Shown one piece after another: positions 1 to 7,334 of a DNA stretch of 64,000 nt (its first letter is position 1; the number at the start of each line of letters is the position of its first letter). Below the pieces are notes generated by a model. The model ran no database searches and was not told the DNA's origin. It saw only the letters and a list, made by a program, of their open reading frames with translations. Source of the stretch: Dyella sp. C11 (lineage in GTDB: Bacteria; Pseudomonadota; Gammaproteobacteria; Xanthomonadales; Rhodanobacteraceae); NCBI RefSeq assembly GCF_003121485.1, contig NZ_QAVX01000009.1:1-64000 (forward strand), read 5' to 3'. The translations under genes were made by a program, and so were the position numbers.

Positions 1-60
1 TTACGGCGCATGGCCATGGGCAACACTCCTCACGCTTGCGCGTCTATAGTGTGTTGCGTT

Positions 61-92
61 GACCGGCTGAAGTCGCAACCCATAGCGGACGT
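61..92 (+). repeat. Cassette-type palindromic repeat, copy 1 (degenerate)
   Basis: Degenerate copy of the 28-bp repeat. The right stem AGCGGAC and the ACCCAT part of the loop are kept; the left stem is decayed. It precedes the first small gene of the array. Confidence 0.6.
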
Positions 93-122
93 TCCGCGCA
101 ACGCACGACAAGGGGAAGACCA

Positions 123-398
123 GTGGATAGCCGCGAGCTTGTTGTGCTCCTTGAGTCGCCGCAGGAGGACGTCACGTCGCCAGAGTTGGTACGTGGGGCC
201 ATCGAAGCGGGGCTCCGCTGGCCAACTCCGTATTGGCCGGAGTTAGCCGTCCGGTGGATTGAAGAGGGGGCAAGTTTGGACACCGAACTGGCCAAACTGG
301 TAGACGCGGTGGCCGCTAACGACCATTTTCCGCAGAGTCTTCGTCATCGCGCGTTTGCGCTAGCTCGACGGTTCGATAGAGCCCAAGGGGCGCGGTAA
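123..398 (+). CDS. Small hypothetical protein, first array gene
   Basis: A 91-residue soluble protein of unknown function. It starts with GTG preceded by a good ribosome-binding site (AAGGGGAAG). It has no signal peptide or membrane segment. The middle is rich in Trp and Pro (WPTPYWPELAVRWIEEG) and the C-terminus is basic. The repeat pattern of short helices could suggest an immunity- or HEAT-like helical fold, but I do not recognise the family. A copy of the 28-bp repeat follows 15 nt after the stop, as with the other genes of this array. The good RBS and the clean repeat-bounded position argue that it is real. Confidence 0.6.
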   Translation: MDSRELVVLLESPQEDVTSPELVRGAIEAGLRWPTPYWPELAVRWIEEGASLDTELAKLVDAVAANDHFPQSLRHRAFALARRFDRAQGAR

Positions 399-413
399 TC
401 TGGCGGTGATCCA

Positions 414-442
414 ATGGTCGGCTTTCGACCCATGGCAGACAT
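414..442 (+). repeat. Cassette-type palindromic repeat, copy 2
   Basis: Repeat copy with conserved loop TTTCGACCCAT; the stem bases have changed relative to the consensus. The outer flanks CCAATG and CATTGG are themselves complementary, so the hairpin is longer than in the other copies. It lies 15 nt after the stop of the preceding gene. Confidence 0.8.
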
Positions 443-483
443 TGGCCAGTCATCGAAGCTACTGGAGAACGCCATTGCACCTG

Positions 484-855
484 ATGAGCATGAATTTGAT
501 AATCCCGCTCTGTGTCCTTCTTGCCGGGTGCTCAAACGGCGGCCATTCAGCGGGACAATCAGGCGCTCAGACCGCGCGCCTCAAGACCACACTTTCGGCT
601 TTGAATCTAAAGGACGCGGGCGCGGACGCTAGAGCTCACGTAGCTCAGGGTGACCTAAGGCCTGTAGGGATATATGGGTACACTTGCAGCATCCCCGGTC
701 CAGAGGGCAACTTGCCACCGCCTCGGGTTGGCGTTCGATGTCTCGATGGAACGAGTGACGCTGCTGAAAGTGAGGAGCATAGGCACTTGATCAAAGTCGC
801 GGAGGACTATGCCCTGGCTTACGACCGGGAGCTGAAGCAGATAACAGCCAGGTGA
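484..855 (+). CDS. Small predicted lipoprotein, array gene
   Basis: A protein of about 123 residues beginning at the ATG of MSMNLIIPLCVLLAGC, a short hydrophobic signal ending in a lipobox (LLAGC) with the lipidated Cys near residue 16. It is therefore predicted to be exported and anchored to a membrane. An upstream in-frame start at 406 would run through the repeat copy and bury the lipobox, so the start at 484 (or ATG 490) is preferred. The mature part contains further Cys residues and a Pro-rich stretch near the middle; no family is recognised. The next repeat copy starts 2 nt after the stop codon. Confidence 0.65.
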   Translation: MSMNLIIPLCVLLAGCSNGGHSAGQSGAQTARLKTTLSALNLKDAGADARAHVAQGDLRPVGIYGYTCSIPGPEGNLPPPRVGVRCLDGTSDAAESEEHRHLIKVAEDYALAYDRELKQITAR

Positions 856-857
856 GG

Positions 858-885
858 ATGTCCGCTTTCGACCCATAGCGGAGAT
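858..885 (+). repeat. Cassette-type palindromic repeat, copy 3
   Basis: Near-consensus copy ATGTCCGCTTTCGACCCATA followed by GCGGAGAT. It starts 2 nt after the stop of the lipoprotein gene. Confidence 0.85.
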
Positions 886-917
886 TCGCAACTAGGTGGC
901 TACAGCAGGGGAAGGCG

Positions 918-1250
918 ATGAGGACATTTTTGCGCGTGCTGGCGCCGGTTTACGCGTTCTTCGTTGCGCTGTTCACCATTTTTGCTTGGGCGGATGTCTG
1001 GAATTCCGCGAACCAAACGCGCGAGTTTTTGACCAGTTCCGAGCTTCTCTTGTTCCTGGTGACCTTACCGGGTTCATCCATAACGATGAAAGGCGAACAA
1101 TGGGCCGAGTCCATTTTCTCGTGGCCATACGCTGACGTCGCGATGCTGACGCTAGCAGGTGTGGTCCAGGTCACACTGCTATTTGCGCTCGCATACTTGA
1201 TGCCGAAGTGCCTACGTGCCATGAGAAACTCTTCTGCCAGAAGCTCATGA
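918..1250 (+). CDS. Small hypothetical membrane protein, array gene
   Basis: A 110-residue integral membrane protein with a strong RBS (GGGGAAGG) 2-9 nt before the ATG. The N-terminal segment (roughly residues 5-25) and a second segment near residues 70-95 are hydrophobic; the loop between them contains a polar stretch around residues 28-60. The C-terminus is short, basic and Ser-rich. No family recognised. It is flanked on both sides by copies of the 28-bp repeat, the downstream one 3 nt after the stop, and has the same orientation as all its array neighbours. Confidence 0.65.
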   Translation: MRTFLRVLAPVYAFFVALFTIFAWADVWNSANQTREFLTSSELLLFLVTLPGSSITMKGEQWAESIFSWPYADVAMLTLAGVVQVTLLFALAYLMPKCLRAMRNSSARSS

Positions 1251-1253
1251 TTA

Positions 1254-1281
1254 AGGTCCGCTTTCGACCCATAGCAGACAC
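1254..1281 (+). repeat. Cassette-type palindromic repeat, copy 4
   Basis: Copy with GGTCCGCT left stem, loop TTCGACCCAT and right stem AGCAGACA. It starts 3 nt after the stop codon of the preceding gene. Confidence 0.85.
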
Positions 1282-1306
1282 TCATTAAAGTACAGGGGAT
1301 TGCACG

Positions 1307-1621
1307 ATGGAGTGGCTGGAACCGTGGTATGCGGTCTCGACGGGGCCTGAAAGCGTCGCATTGACGTTGGAGAGACAGCTCGCAATTGAAGTGCCGCCCG
1401 GCCACGTTTTGTATGGGGTGCAAGCCAAACTCCTTGCCCGTGGCAACGGTGACGATGCGCTGTTTGAGCTCATGGATGGCTCAGGGCGCGTGGCAGGCGT
1501 GCACCTGACTTGGGGCAAATCCACGGAGCGCCTTCCTTTTCCAGGAACTACTGTTTACGGGTCACTGGAGGAATGGGTCTCGCAGGTCATGGTGCCGGAA
1601 CACGAAGATTGGTCCGACTAG
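1307..1621 (+). CDS. Small hypothetical protein, array gene
   Basis: A 104-residue acidic soluble protein with an AGGGGA ribosome-binding site. Sequence features are an N-terminal WLEPWYAV segment, a central region alternating hydrophobic residues compatible with beta strands, and a C-terminal EEWVSQVM helix. No signal peptide, no membrane segment, no motif I recognise. It resembles the small mixed alpha/beta proteins that often fill cassette-like arrays. The repeat follows 5 nt after the stop. Function unknown. Confidence 0.65.
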   Translation: MEWLEPWYAVSTGPESVALTLERQLAIEVPPGHVLYGVQAKLLARGNGDDALFELMDGSGRVAGVHLTWGKSTERLPFPGTTVYGSLEEWVSQVMVPEHEDWSD

Positions 1622-1626
1622 GGGTA

Positions 1627-1654
1627 ATGTCCGCTTCCGACCCATAACGGACCT
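1627..1654 (+). repeat. Cassette-type palindromic repeat, copy 5
   Basis: Copy ATGTCCGCTTCCGACCCATA then ACGGACCT; one loop base differs (TTCC in place of TTTC). It follows the preceding stop codon by 5 nt. Confidence 0.85.
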
Positions 1655-1693
1655 TAGAGTCTCAGGCGATTGGAGTTAATAGGAGAGTTGGGC

Positions 1694-1990
1694 GTGAGGG
1701 GAACAACCATCCTTTGCAATCCGCGAAGTTTTCCGAGCTTTGAGCTAGCTCACAGGATTGAGTCTGGCGGACACCGGTTTGAGGTCGCGTACGGCATATC
1801 CTTTAACGAGCTCTACTACGACTTCGGCCCCGGCGAATTTCTCGAAAGGGTCGATCGGGGTGAGCTGGAAAAGCAACTGACCCGGGCGGGAGCAAGCTGG
1901 CTGCCACGGATTCTCGTCGAGCTGGCGGAACACCCGATGAAGTCTTCGGCGGCCGACATTCGGGAGCTGGCTAAGATGGCGGCTGACTGA
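1694..1990 (+). CDS. Small hypothetical protein, array gene
   Basis: A 98-residue protein beginning at GTG 1694, chosen because AGGAGAG lies 6 nt upstream; an in-frame TTG at 1670 would add eight residues but lacks an RBS. It is a soluble, mildly acidic protein with a central FNELYYDFGPGEFLERV segment and a helical C-terminus. There is no export signal and no family is recognised. Its TGA stop directly abuts, and shares one base with, the next 28-bp repeat, the tightest gene-repeat junction in the array. Confidence 0.6.
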   Translation: MRGTTILCNPRSFPSFELAHRIESGGHRFEVAYGISFNELYYDFGPGEFLERVDRGELEKQLTRAGASWLPRILVELAEHPMKSSAADIRELAKMAAD

Positions 1991-2017
1991 GGTCCGCTTC
2001 CGACCCATAGCGGACAT
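1990..2017 (+). repeat. Cassette-type palindromic repeat, copy 6
   Basis: Near-consensus copy with right stem AGCGGACAT. It begins on the last base of the preceding stop codon and ends one base before the next possible start codon. Confidence 0.85.
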
Positions 2018-2018
2018 A

Positions 2019-2363
2019 ATGATCTCAGCGACATCAGGTCAAATAACAACAAGGATTTCAGAATTGGCAAGGATTGGCGTCGTTCTTGTCTATCTTTTCG
2101 GCCTACTGGTCGTAGCTGCCTCGTGGCTATGGCCAGGAGGCCCGAGTGGTCTATTCAAGATTGGTATGCTCGTTGTCCTACAGGGCTACCTATTGACCCT
2201 TATTCGGCTTTATTGGATCAAAATTGATATCCACACTAAGGGCGGGTGGGTTCGTTTTTCTGAGCGGCCGTGGGCATATCGTTCTAGTTTCTTGATATTG
2301 GGCTGGTTCTGGTTGATCCCGTCGATCTGGTTGCTTTCTGATTTGTTGCTTTCTGCCCGGTGA
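2019..2363 (+). CDS. Small hypothetical membrane protein, array gene
   Basis: A 114-residue protein with about three hydrophobic segments (roughly residues 20-40, 45-65 and 90-112), so probably an inner-membrane protein. The ATG at 2019 lies two bases after the repeat and has little Shine-Dalgarno sequence; an in-frame TTG near 2064 preceded by AAGGA is an alternative that would still keep all membrane segments. The linker between segments two and three has WVRFSERPWAYR, a basic aromatic loop probably cytoplasmic. No family recognised. It is bounded by repeat copies 6 and 7. Confidence 0.6.
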   Translation: MISATSGQITTRISELARIGVVLVYLFGLLVVAASWLWPGGPSGLFKIGMLVVLQGYLLTLIRLYWIKIDIHTKGGWVRFSERPWAYRSSFLILGWFWLIPSIWLLSDLLLSAR

Positions 2364-2387
2364 GAGCACGCCTCAGTACTTCAGGTA

Positions 2388-2415
2388 ATGTCCGCTTTCG
2401 ACCCACAGCAGACGT
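2388..2415 (+). repeat. Cassette-type palindromic repeat, copy 7
   Basis: Copy ATGTCCGCTTTCGACCCACA followed by GCAGACGT, 24 nt after the previous stop codon. Confidence 0.85.
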
Positions 2416-2513
2416 GAGCGAGGGTGCGGCCAGCCCTTTGGCGAGAGGAAGTTTCGCCACGGCCAGGGTCAAAGCATGTGTTAGCCTGAAATCTCATCGC
2501 CAGGGGAAGTTGC

Positions 2514-3623
2514 ATGCGCTGCCGATCAGGAAGTTGGCTTCTGGGTCTGCTGATGGCCTGTGGTGTTTGTTACCCATTTGGTGCGTCGCTGGCCTCCTCC
2601 AATGCCACAGACGAGACGTCGATTCGCACCTCGACAGGGACGCTCAACGGCGCCCCGTACCGTATCGACATACCGAAGAACTGGAATGGTGACCTGGTCG
2701 TGCTTATGCATGGCTATGAGCCCAAGGGCGTGCCGCGCCAGAGTCCGTGGCCCCAGAATGAAGAGACGCCCGTTTTCCTTTCTCGTGGCTATGCCGTCGC
2801 GGCCAGCGCGTTTGCTTCCCAGGGTTGGGCGGTGGGCGATGCGCTGGACGATAGCGAGCGGCTTCGCCAGCTTTTCACCAAGGAGAATGGAAAACCGCAT
2901 CGCGCATACGTCGTCGGATTTTCGTTGGGCGGCCTGGAGACGTTGGCGATGCTGGAACGCCATGGTCGGGAGTACAGCGGCGGACTGTCGATGTGTGGCG
3001 TGAATGTATCCGCCCCGGATATTGTCGCGCGCGGTGTCGTAGCCTCCCTGGTTGCCTTTGACGTGTATTTCCCGAACGTGCTGCCAGATCTGGCGAGTCC
3101 AGCGTCGCCGGCCATGATCGATCCAGATCGCATTCAACAAGCGCTTCAGGGCGATCCCGTCAAGGCCGCCCGCCTTGAGGATCGGTTGCAGGAAACCAGC
3201 GCGACGTTGCCGGGCGCGTTGATGCTCGACTATATGGTGCTGCGCGAGATCGAGCAGCGAGCTGGTGGCATGCCCGTCGACACGACGAAGGCTGCCTATC
3301 CCGAGTTCGCGGATGACGATGCCTTCAAAAGCAAAGTGCACCGGTACAAGGGGACGCCCTCGGCGATGGCTTATCTCGCCGACAATGCAACGCTTACCGG
3401 GCGAATCGTTGCGCCCGTCGTACTGCAACGTAATGCCTTCGATCAGACTGTGCCGAACCGCTTCGACATGGTCTATCCCGAGCAGGCAAAAGCTGCCGGC
3501 AACGCATCGAAAGTCACAGTGTTGCCGCGCGTGGGCGAAGGACACTGCGACTTCACGCACGAGCAAGTCGGCCAGGCCTTTGACGTTCTTGTGAAGAAAG
3601 CAGGCGGGGCCGAAGGACGCTGA
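2514..3623 (+). CDS. Secreted alpha/beta hydrolase
   Basis: A 369-residue predicted periplasmic or secreted serine hydrolase. Residues 1-28 form a signal peptide. The mature part opens with a strand-rich region ending in VVLMHGYEP (oxyanion-side HG motif). The nucleophile elbow GFSLGG matches G-x-S-x-G, and a C-terminal GEGHCDF supplies the likely catalytic His; the acid is probably the Asp in QRNAFDQTVP. Such proteins are often esterases or tannase/feruloyl-esterase-like enzymes; the substrate cannot be told. The RBS AGGGGAAG is well placed. It is by far the largest gene between two copies of the array repeat, so it may be either cargo of the array or an older chromosomal gene. Confidence 0.85.
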   Translation: MRCRSGSWLLGLLMACGVCYPFGASLASSNATDETSIRTSTGTLNGAPYRIDIPKNWNGDLVVLMHGYEPKGVPRQSPWPQNEETPVFLSRGYAVAASAFASQGWAVGDALDDSERLRQLFTKENGKPHRAYVVGFSLGGLETLAMLERHGREYSGGLSMCGVNVSAPDIVARGVVASLVAFDVYFPNVLPDLASPASPAMIDPDRIQQALQGDPVKAARLEDRLQETSATLPGALMLDYMVLREIEQRAGGMPVDTTKAAYPEFADDDAFKSKVHRYKGTPSAMAYLADNATLTGRIVAPVVLQRNAFDQTVPNRFDMVYPEQAKAAGNASKVTVLPRVGEGHCDFTHEQVGQAFDVLVKKAGGAEGR

Positions 3624-3672
3624 CCGCCTGCATGAGGCGACTCGTCGAAAGACGGAGAATTCGATGCACCTT

Positions 3673-3700
3673 GGGTTCGTTTTCGACCCGAAACGGACCT
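3673..3700 (+). repeat. Cassette-type palindromic repeat, copy 8 (variant)
   Basis: Variant copy GGGTTCGTTTTCGACCCGAA then ACGGACCT; the loop TTTCGACCC is intact while the stem has changed on both sides (GTTCGTT with AACGGAC). It lies 50 nt after the hydrolase gene. Confidence 0.75.
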
Positions 3701-3720
3701 GTCAACAATAGGCGAAGACG

Positions 3721-4050
3721 ATGGATTCGTTCTCCGTTCGGTGCGCTTTTCTATGGGAGCGCCGTGACGACCAAAAGCTTGATTATTTGTATGAGGAGCG
3801 AATCACGCTCTGGCAAGCGGAAGGGATCGATGCCGCCATTGAGTTGGCGGAGAGTGAAGCGAGATCCTACGCGGAAAACTCGTCTGAGTATCTTGGGTAT
3901 TCCGAGGCATTTGCGCTGTTTGAACCCGTGAATGCCTCGGGAGTTGAAGTGTTCTCTTTGCTTAGAGAGAGCGATCTTCCGCCGCGCGCCTTCCTCGATG
4001 CATTTTTTGATACGGGGCGGGAGCGGCAGCAAACCTGGTCCGGCGGCTGA
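3721..4050 (+). CDS. Small DUF4288-like protein, last array gene
   Basis: A 109-residue soluble acidic protein. The pattern of an aromatic strand, then LYEERITLWQAEGIDAAIELAE, resembles the DUF4288 family (short domain with a YEER-x-x-x-x-x-A and AIxxAE signature), which is common in small immunity-like or orphan genes; the assignment is from memory of the pattern and is tentative. The RBS is the moderate AGGCGAAG before ATG. It sits between repeat copies 8 and 9 in the same orientation as the rest of the array. Confidence 0.6.
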   Translation: MDSFSVRCAFLWERRDDQKLDYLYEERITLWQAEGIDAAIELAESEARSYAENSSEYLGYSEAFALFEPVNASGVEVFSLLRESDLPPRAFLDAFFDTGRERQQTWSGG

Positions 4051-4099
4051 TTCATCGACATCGACATCGACATGCGCGCTGCGCCTGGTAAGAGCGGCG

Positions 4100-4127
4100 A
4101 CACCTGCTTTCGACCCATGCCAGACAC
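4100..4127 (+). repeat. Cassette-type palindromic repeat, copy 9 (variant)
   Basis: Variant copy ACACCTGCTTTCGACCCATG then CCAGACAC, 49 nt after the last small gene. It closes the array; the next gene is on the opposite strand. Confidence 0.75.
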
Positions 4128-4197
4128 ATAACTTGAGTGGCGCACCCATGGAGCGCGCCACTCGAATTGCCCTGCCCTGATTCGCTCTCGCGCCCCG

Positions 4198-5016
4198 TCA
4201 GGATTTGATAAACGCGAGAAGGTCGGGATTAAGGACGTCCGCGTGGGTGGTGAGCATGCCGTGCGGGTAGCCCGGGTATGCCTTCAACTTGCCATTCGCG
4301 AGCAGGTCGACGGCGCGGGGCACGGAGCTGGCGAATGGGACGATCTGGTCGTCTTCGCCGTGCATCACCAACACCGGCACGGTGATCTTCTTCAGGTCGT
4401 CGGTGTAGTCCTCCAACCAGGAGAAGACGGTCTCGTAATGAGCCTGCGCGCTGCCGGCCATGCCCTGGCGCCACCAGTTCGCGATCACGGCCTCCGATGG
4501 CTTCGCGCCTGGACGGTTGAATCCGTAGAACGGACCCTCCGGCACGGCCCGATAAAACTCCGACCGGTTGCCAAGCACGCCCGCCTTGACCCCCTCGAAA
4601 AACTCCTGCGGCTGACCGCCGGGATTCGCGTCGTTCTTCACCATGTTCGGCGTCAACGAGGCCACCAGCACGGCCTTGGCGACGCGATCCTGATGGCGGG
4701 CGACGTAGCGCGCCACTTCGCCGCCTCCGGTGGAGTGCCCGATGTGGATCGCGTTGCGGATATCGAGGTGCTTGGTCAGTGCAGCGAGGTCGGCAACCCA
4801 GTGATCCATGTCGTTGCCGGTGCCTACTTGCGACGACCGACCGTGCCCGCGCCGGTCATGGGCGATCACCCGGTAGCCGTGCAGAAGGAAAAACGTCATC
4901 TGGGCGTCCCAGTCGTCGGCCGACAGGGGCCAGCCATGGCTGAAAATGATCGGCTGACCGGAACCCCAATCCTTGTAGAAGATCTCTACGCCGTCCGGTG
5001 TGGTGATCGTAGGCAT
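4198..5016 (-). CDS. Alpha/beta hydrolase, non-heme chloroperoxidase family
   Basis: A 272-residue cytoplasmic alpha/beta hydrolase. The N-terminus TPDGVEIFYKDWGSGQPI followed by FSHGWPLSADDW is characteristic of the cofactor-free haloperoxidase/esterase family. The nucleophile elbow is GHSTGGGE (G-x-S-x-G), the acid lies in HGEDDQIVP and the His in YPGYPHGM. Length matches the family (about 275). The start was set at ATG 5016 because a GAGAGGAG ribosome-binding site precedes it at 9 nt; the longer upstream reading frame lacks one. It probably acts as an esterase or perhydrolase; in vivo substrate unknown. Orientation is opposite to the array genes. Confidence 0.93.
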   Translation of the reverse strand: MPTITTPDGVEIFYKDWGSGQPIIFSHGWPLSADDWDAQMTFFLLHGYRVIAHDRRGHGRSSQVGTGNDMDHWVADLAALTKHLDIRNAIHIGHSTGGGEVARYVARHQDRVAKAVLVASLTPNMVKNDANPGGQPQEFFEGVKAGVLGNRSEFYRAVPEGPFYGFNRPGAKPSEAVIANWWRQGMAGSAQAHYETVFSWLEDYTDDLKKITVPVLVMHGEDDQIVPFASSVPRAVDLLANGKLKAYPGYPHGMLTTHADVLNPDLLAFIKS

Positions 5017-5210
5017 CGCTGGCATCTCCTCTCGTGAGTTGTCTCGTGGATTGGCTAGTGCTCGTTCCCTGGTTTCTCGGGCGGTGCATTCCCATCCATA
5101 GCACCGGAGGCGTGACTCCCTCGTCATAACGTTGCCGCCCCACCCCATCTCGATGGCCATCACACCGTGCAGCTGGCCGGCAGTGACCCTATCGCCCTAG
5201 GATTTGCAAA

Positions 5211-5238
5211 CTGTCCGCTGTCGTTCGAAAACAGACCT
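5211..5238 (+). repeat. Degenerate, isolated copy of the array repeat
   Basis: CTGTCCGCTGTCGTTCGAAA followed by ACAGACCT aligns with the 28-bp consensus along its length with several mismatches. It lies 1.1 kb beyond the array, just upstream of the metallo-beta-lactamase-fold gene. Confidence 0.45.
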
Positions 5239-5269
5239 ACGACTCGACCAGAGCTACATGGAGGCATGC

Positions 5270-6232
5270 ATGCGCTTGCGTACCTATGTCCGTGGCCCAC
5301 TTCTTGTCCCACTGTGTTGTTGCCTGGCGCTGTGGCTGCTTGCCATCGCGAACAGCGTGGCCGCGACCGCCGCGCCGCCCCTGGAACTGGTGGTGCTCGG
5401 TTCCGGCGGTCCCGGTGCAACGGGTCGGGCGGGTGCGGGTTATGCGGTGCTGGTGGATGGCGAACCGCGTGTGCTGGTGGATGCCGGCCCCGGCACGTTC
5501 GTTCGACTGGGCGAAGCGGGGCTTTCGCTGGCGAAGGCCGATGTGGTGGTGTTGACGCATTTGCATATCGACCACACGGGCGAGCTGCCGGGCTTGTTCA
5601 AGGCGCGTGCGGTGTCGAGCAGTGCGCCGGTGCATATTCAAGTGTTCGGCCCGACAGGCCATCGCGGCGAAGGCGACCAGGCCACGTTTCCTTCCACCAG
5701 TCGCTTCATCGATCTGTTGTTCGGTCCCGATGGCGCGTACAGCTACCTGCACGACTTCGCTGCGCCGATGACGATAAGCGCGACGGACATCGACGCGTCC
5801 GCGAACGCGCCCACGACGCCGAAGGTCATTTATTCGGCCAACGGCTTGGACATCAGCGCCGTGGCGGGGCATCACGGCGATGCACCTGCGGTGATCTATC
5901 GCATCGACTATCACCACCAGAGCATCACCTTCAGTGGCGATATCGATGCCAAGGGCTTGGACAACCTGCGCCGCGTGGCGAAGCACACGGATCTATTGGT
6001 GTTCAACTGCGTGGTGCTTGATCCACCGGGCTCGCGCCCGGTGCTGTACACGCTACACACGCCGCCCTTGGCGATTGGCGATGTGGCGGCGGGCAGCGAT
6101 GCACAGACGTTGTTGCTCAGTCACCTGTCGCCCGTTATCGACGCGAACAAGAGCGATGTCGAGGCGTCCATTCGCAAGCACTACAAGGGCACCCTCGTGT
6201 TCGCCAGCGACGGCATGCGAATAACGCCGTGA
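5270..6232 (+). CDS. Exported MBL-fold metallo-hydrolase
   Basis: A 320-residue protein with a signal peptide (about residues 1-33) and a metallo-beta-lactamase fold. The zinc-binding signature THLHIDHTGELPG (HxHxDH) is intact; further candidate ligands are GHHGDAP, FSGDID and LSHLSP. The pattern is nearest to RNase Z/arylsulfatase-like exported MBL hydrolases. ATG 5270 is preferred over ATG 5258 because GGAGG sits 5 nt before it. It stands alone between a hydrolase on the other strand and a convergent SDR gene. Substrate unknown. Confidence 0.9.
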   Translation: MRLRTYVRGPLLVPLCCCLALWLLAIANSVAATAAPPLELVVLGSGGPGATGRAGAGYAVLVDGEPRVLVDAGPGTFVRLGEAGLSLAKADVVVLTHLHIDHTGELPGLFKARAVSSSAPVHIQVFGPTGHRGEGDQATFPSTSRFIDLLFGPDGAYSYLHDFAAPMTISATDIDASANAPTTPKVIYSANGLDISAVAGHHGDAPAVIYRIDYHHQSITFSGDIDAKGLDNLRRVAKHTDLLVFNCVVLDPPGSRPVLYTLHTPPLAIGDVAAGSDAQTLLLSHLSPVIDANKSDVEASIRKHYKGTLVFASDGMRITP

Positions 6233-6289
6233 TCGTGCGTGTCGCCCTGCCGGCAGTGCCATGCAGGGCAAGGCGACGTGCGTTCGATG

Positions 6290-7279
6290 TCAGCCCAGCG
6301 TTGCGCCGGTCAGCTGCTCGCTCAGCATCCACAGCTTTTCCGCTGCTGTGGCGTCAACAGCCCAGGGACGAACGCCGGACGGCTGCGTGACTGCACCAGG
6401 TGCGGTGACGTCTTCGTTCGGAACCAGCGCGGCGATATCGCCGTCTTCGCAGTAGACGCCGCCGATGTCTTGAAGCATGGGGCTTGTCGCTGCCCAGATC
6501 GATGTGGCAGCGCCCTGCTCCGGATTTTTCAGGCCCAGACTGAGATCGGCCACGCGGCGGCCCTGTTCGTCGAGTCCACCGACGCGCTGCAGTTCTTCGC
6601 GACTCATGTGCCGCGCCAGGTCGGTGATGATGCGCCCGGGATGCACGGAGTACGCGCGCACGCCATCGGCTTTTCCACGTGCATCCAGCGCCACGGCGAA
6701 CAGCGCGTTGGCCGTCTTGGATTGGCCGTAGGCCACCCAGCGATCGTAGTCGCGCGTTTCAAAGTTCCAGTCGTCAAAGTTCATGGCGCTGAAGCGATGG
6801 CCTAGCGATGACAGCGACACCACGCGCGCGCCACGGGCACGCTTGAGTGCCGGCCAGAGTCGTGCGGTGAGCAGGAAGTGACCCAGATGATTCGTTGCAA
6901 ACTGCATCTCGTAACCGCGCGCGTCACGCGACAGCGGGCACGCCATGATGCCGGCGCTGTTGATGAGCAAGTGAAGCGGTGAACCGGAAGCGACGAACGC
7001 ATGCGCAAACGCGTCGATGCTGTCGGGGTCGGCAAGGTCCATCGCTGCCACTTCCACGTTCATGCCACGCAAGTTGTTGCTGGCCTTGTCGAGGTCGCGC
7101 GCCGGCACGATGACGCGGGCACCAGCGGACAGCAGCGCCCGCGTGGTTTCCGTGCCAATGCCCGAATACCCGCCCGTGACGATGGCCGTTTTGCCGGAAA
7201 GATCGATGCCGCGAATCACATCCAGCGCGGTGGACGCCGCGCCAAAGCCGGAGTTCAAGGGAGACTGTGCCTGGGACAT
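6290..7279 (-). CDS. Short-chain dehydrogenase/reductase (SDR)
   Basis: A 329-residue NAD(P)-dependent oxidoreductase of the extended retinol-dehydrogenase-like SDR type. The cofactor motif is TGGYSGIG, the strand-4 motif is NSAG, and the catalytic Tyr/Lys are in YGQSK; Ser lies in the preceding SLSSLGH. It is somewhat longer than classical SDRs (about 250) because of an N-terminal extension of about 30 residues and a C-terminal tail. Its start is 55 bp from the divergent AraC regulator gene, which likely controls it. Substrate unknown. Confidence 0.92.
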   Translation of the reverse strand: MSQAQSPLNSGFGAASTALDVIRGIDLSGKTAIVTGGYSGIGTETTRALLSAGARVIVPARDLDKASNNLRGMNVEVAAMDLADPDSIDAFAHAFVASGSPLHLLINSAGIMACPLSRDARGYEMQFATNHLGHFLLTARLWPALKRARGARVVSLSSLGHRFSAMNFDDWNFETRDYDRWVAYGQSKTANALFAVALDARGKADGVRAYSVHPGRIITDLARHMSREELQRVGGLDEQGRRVADLSLGLKNPEQGAATSIWAATSPMLQDIGGVYCEDGDIAALVPNEDVTAPGAVTQPSGVRPWAVDATAAEKLWMLSEQLTGATLG

Positions 7280-7334
7280 GGGGTGTTCCTGGTTTTCGAA
7301 GCGGCCATCTTAGGCGCCCAACGCGGGACGATGA

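Noticed and set aside
655-2017. Minus-strand frames whose translations begin with MSAMGRKRT or similar
   Set aside because: They are translations of the 28-bp repeat itself read on the opposite strand, not proteins.
61-4127. Classical integron attC sites
   Set aside because: The RYYYAAC and GTTRRRY core ends are absent and there is no integron integrase in the window, so the array is called cassette-like only.
4243-5037. A 264-codon + strand frame opposite the chloroperoxidase-family hydrolase
   Set aside because: Shadow of a well-supported gene.
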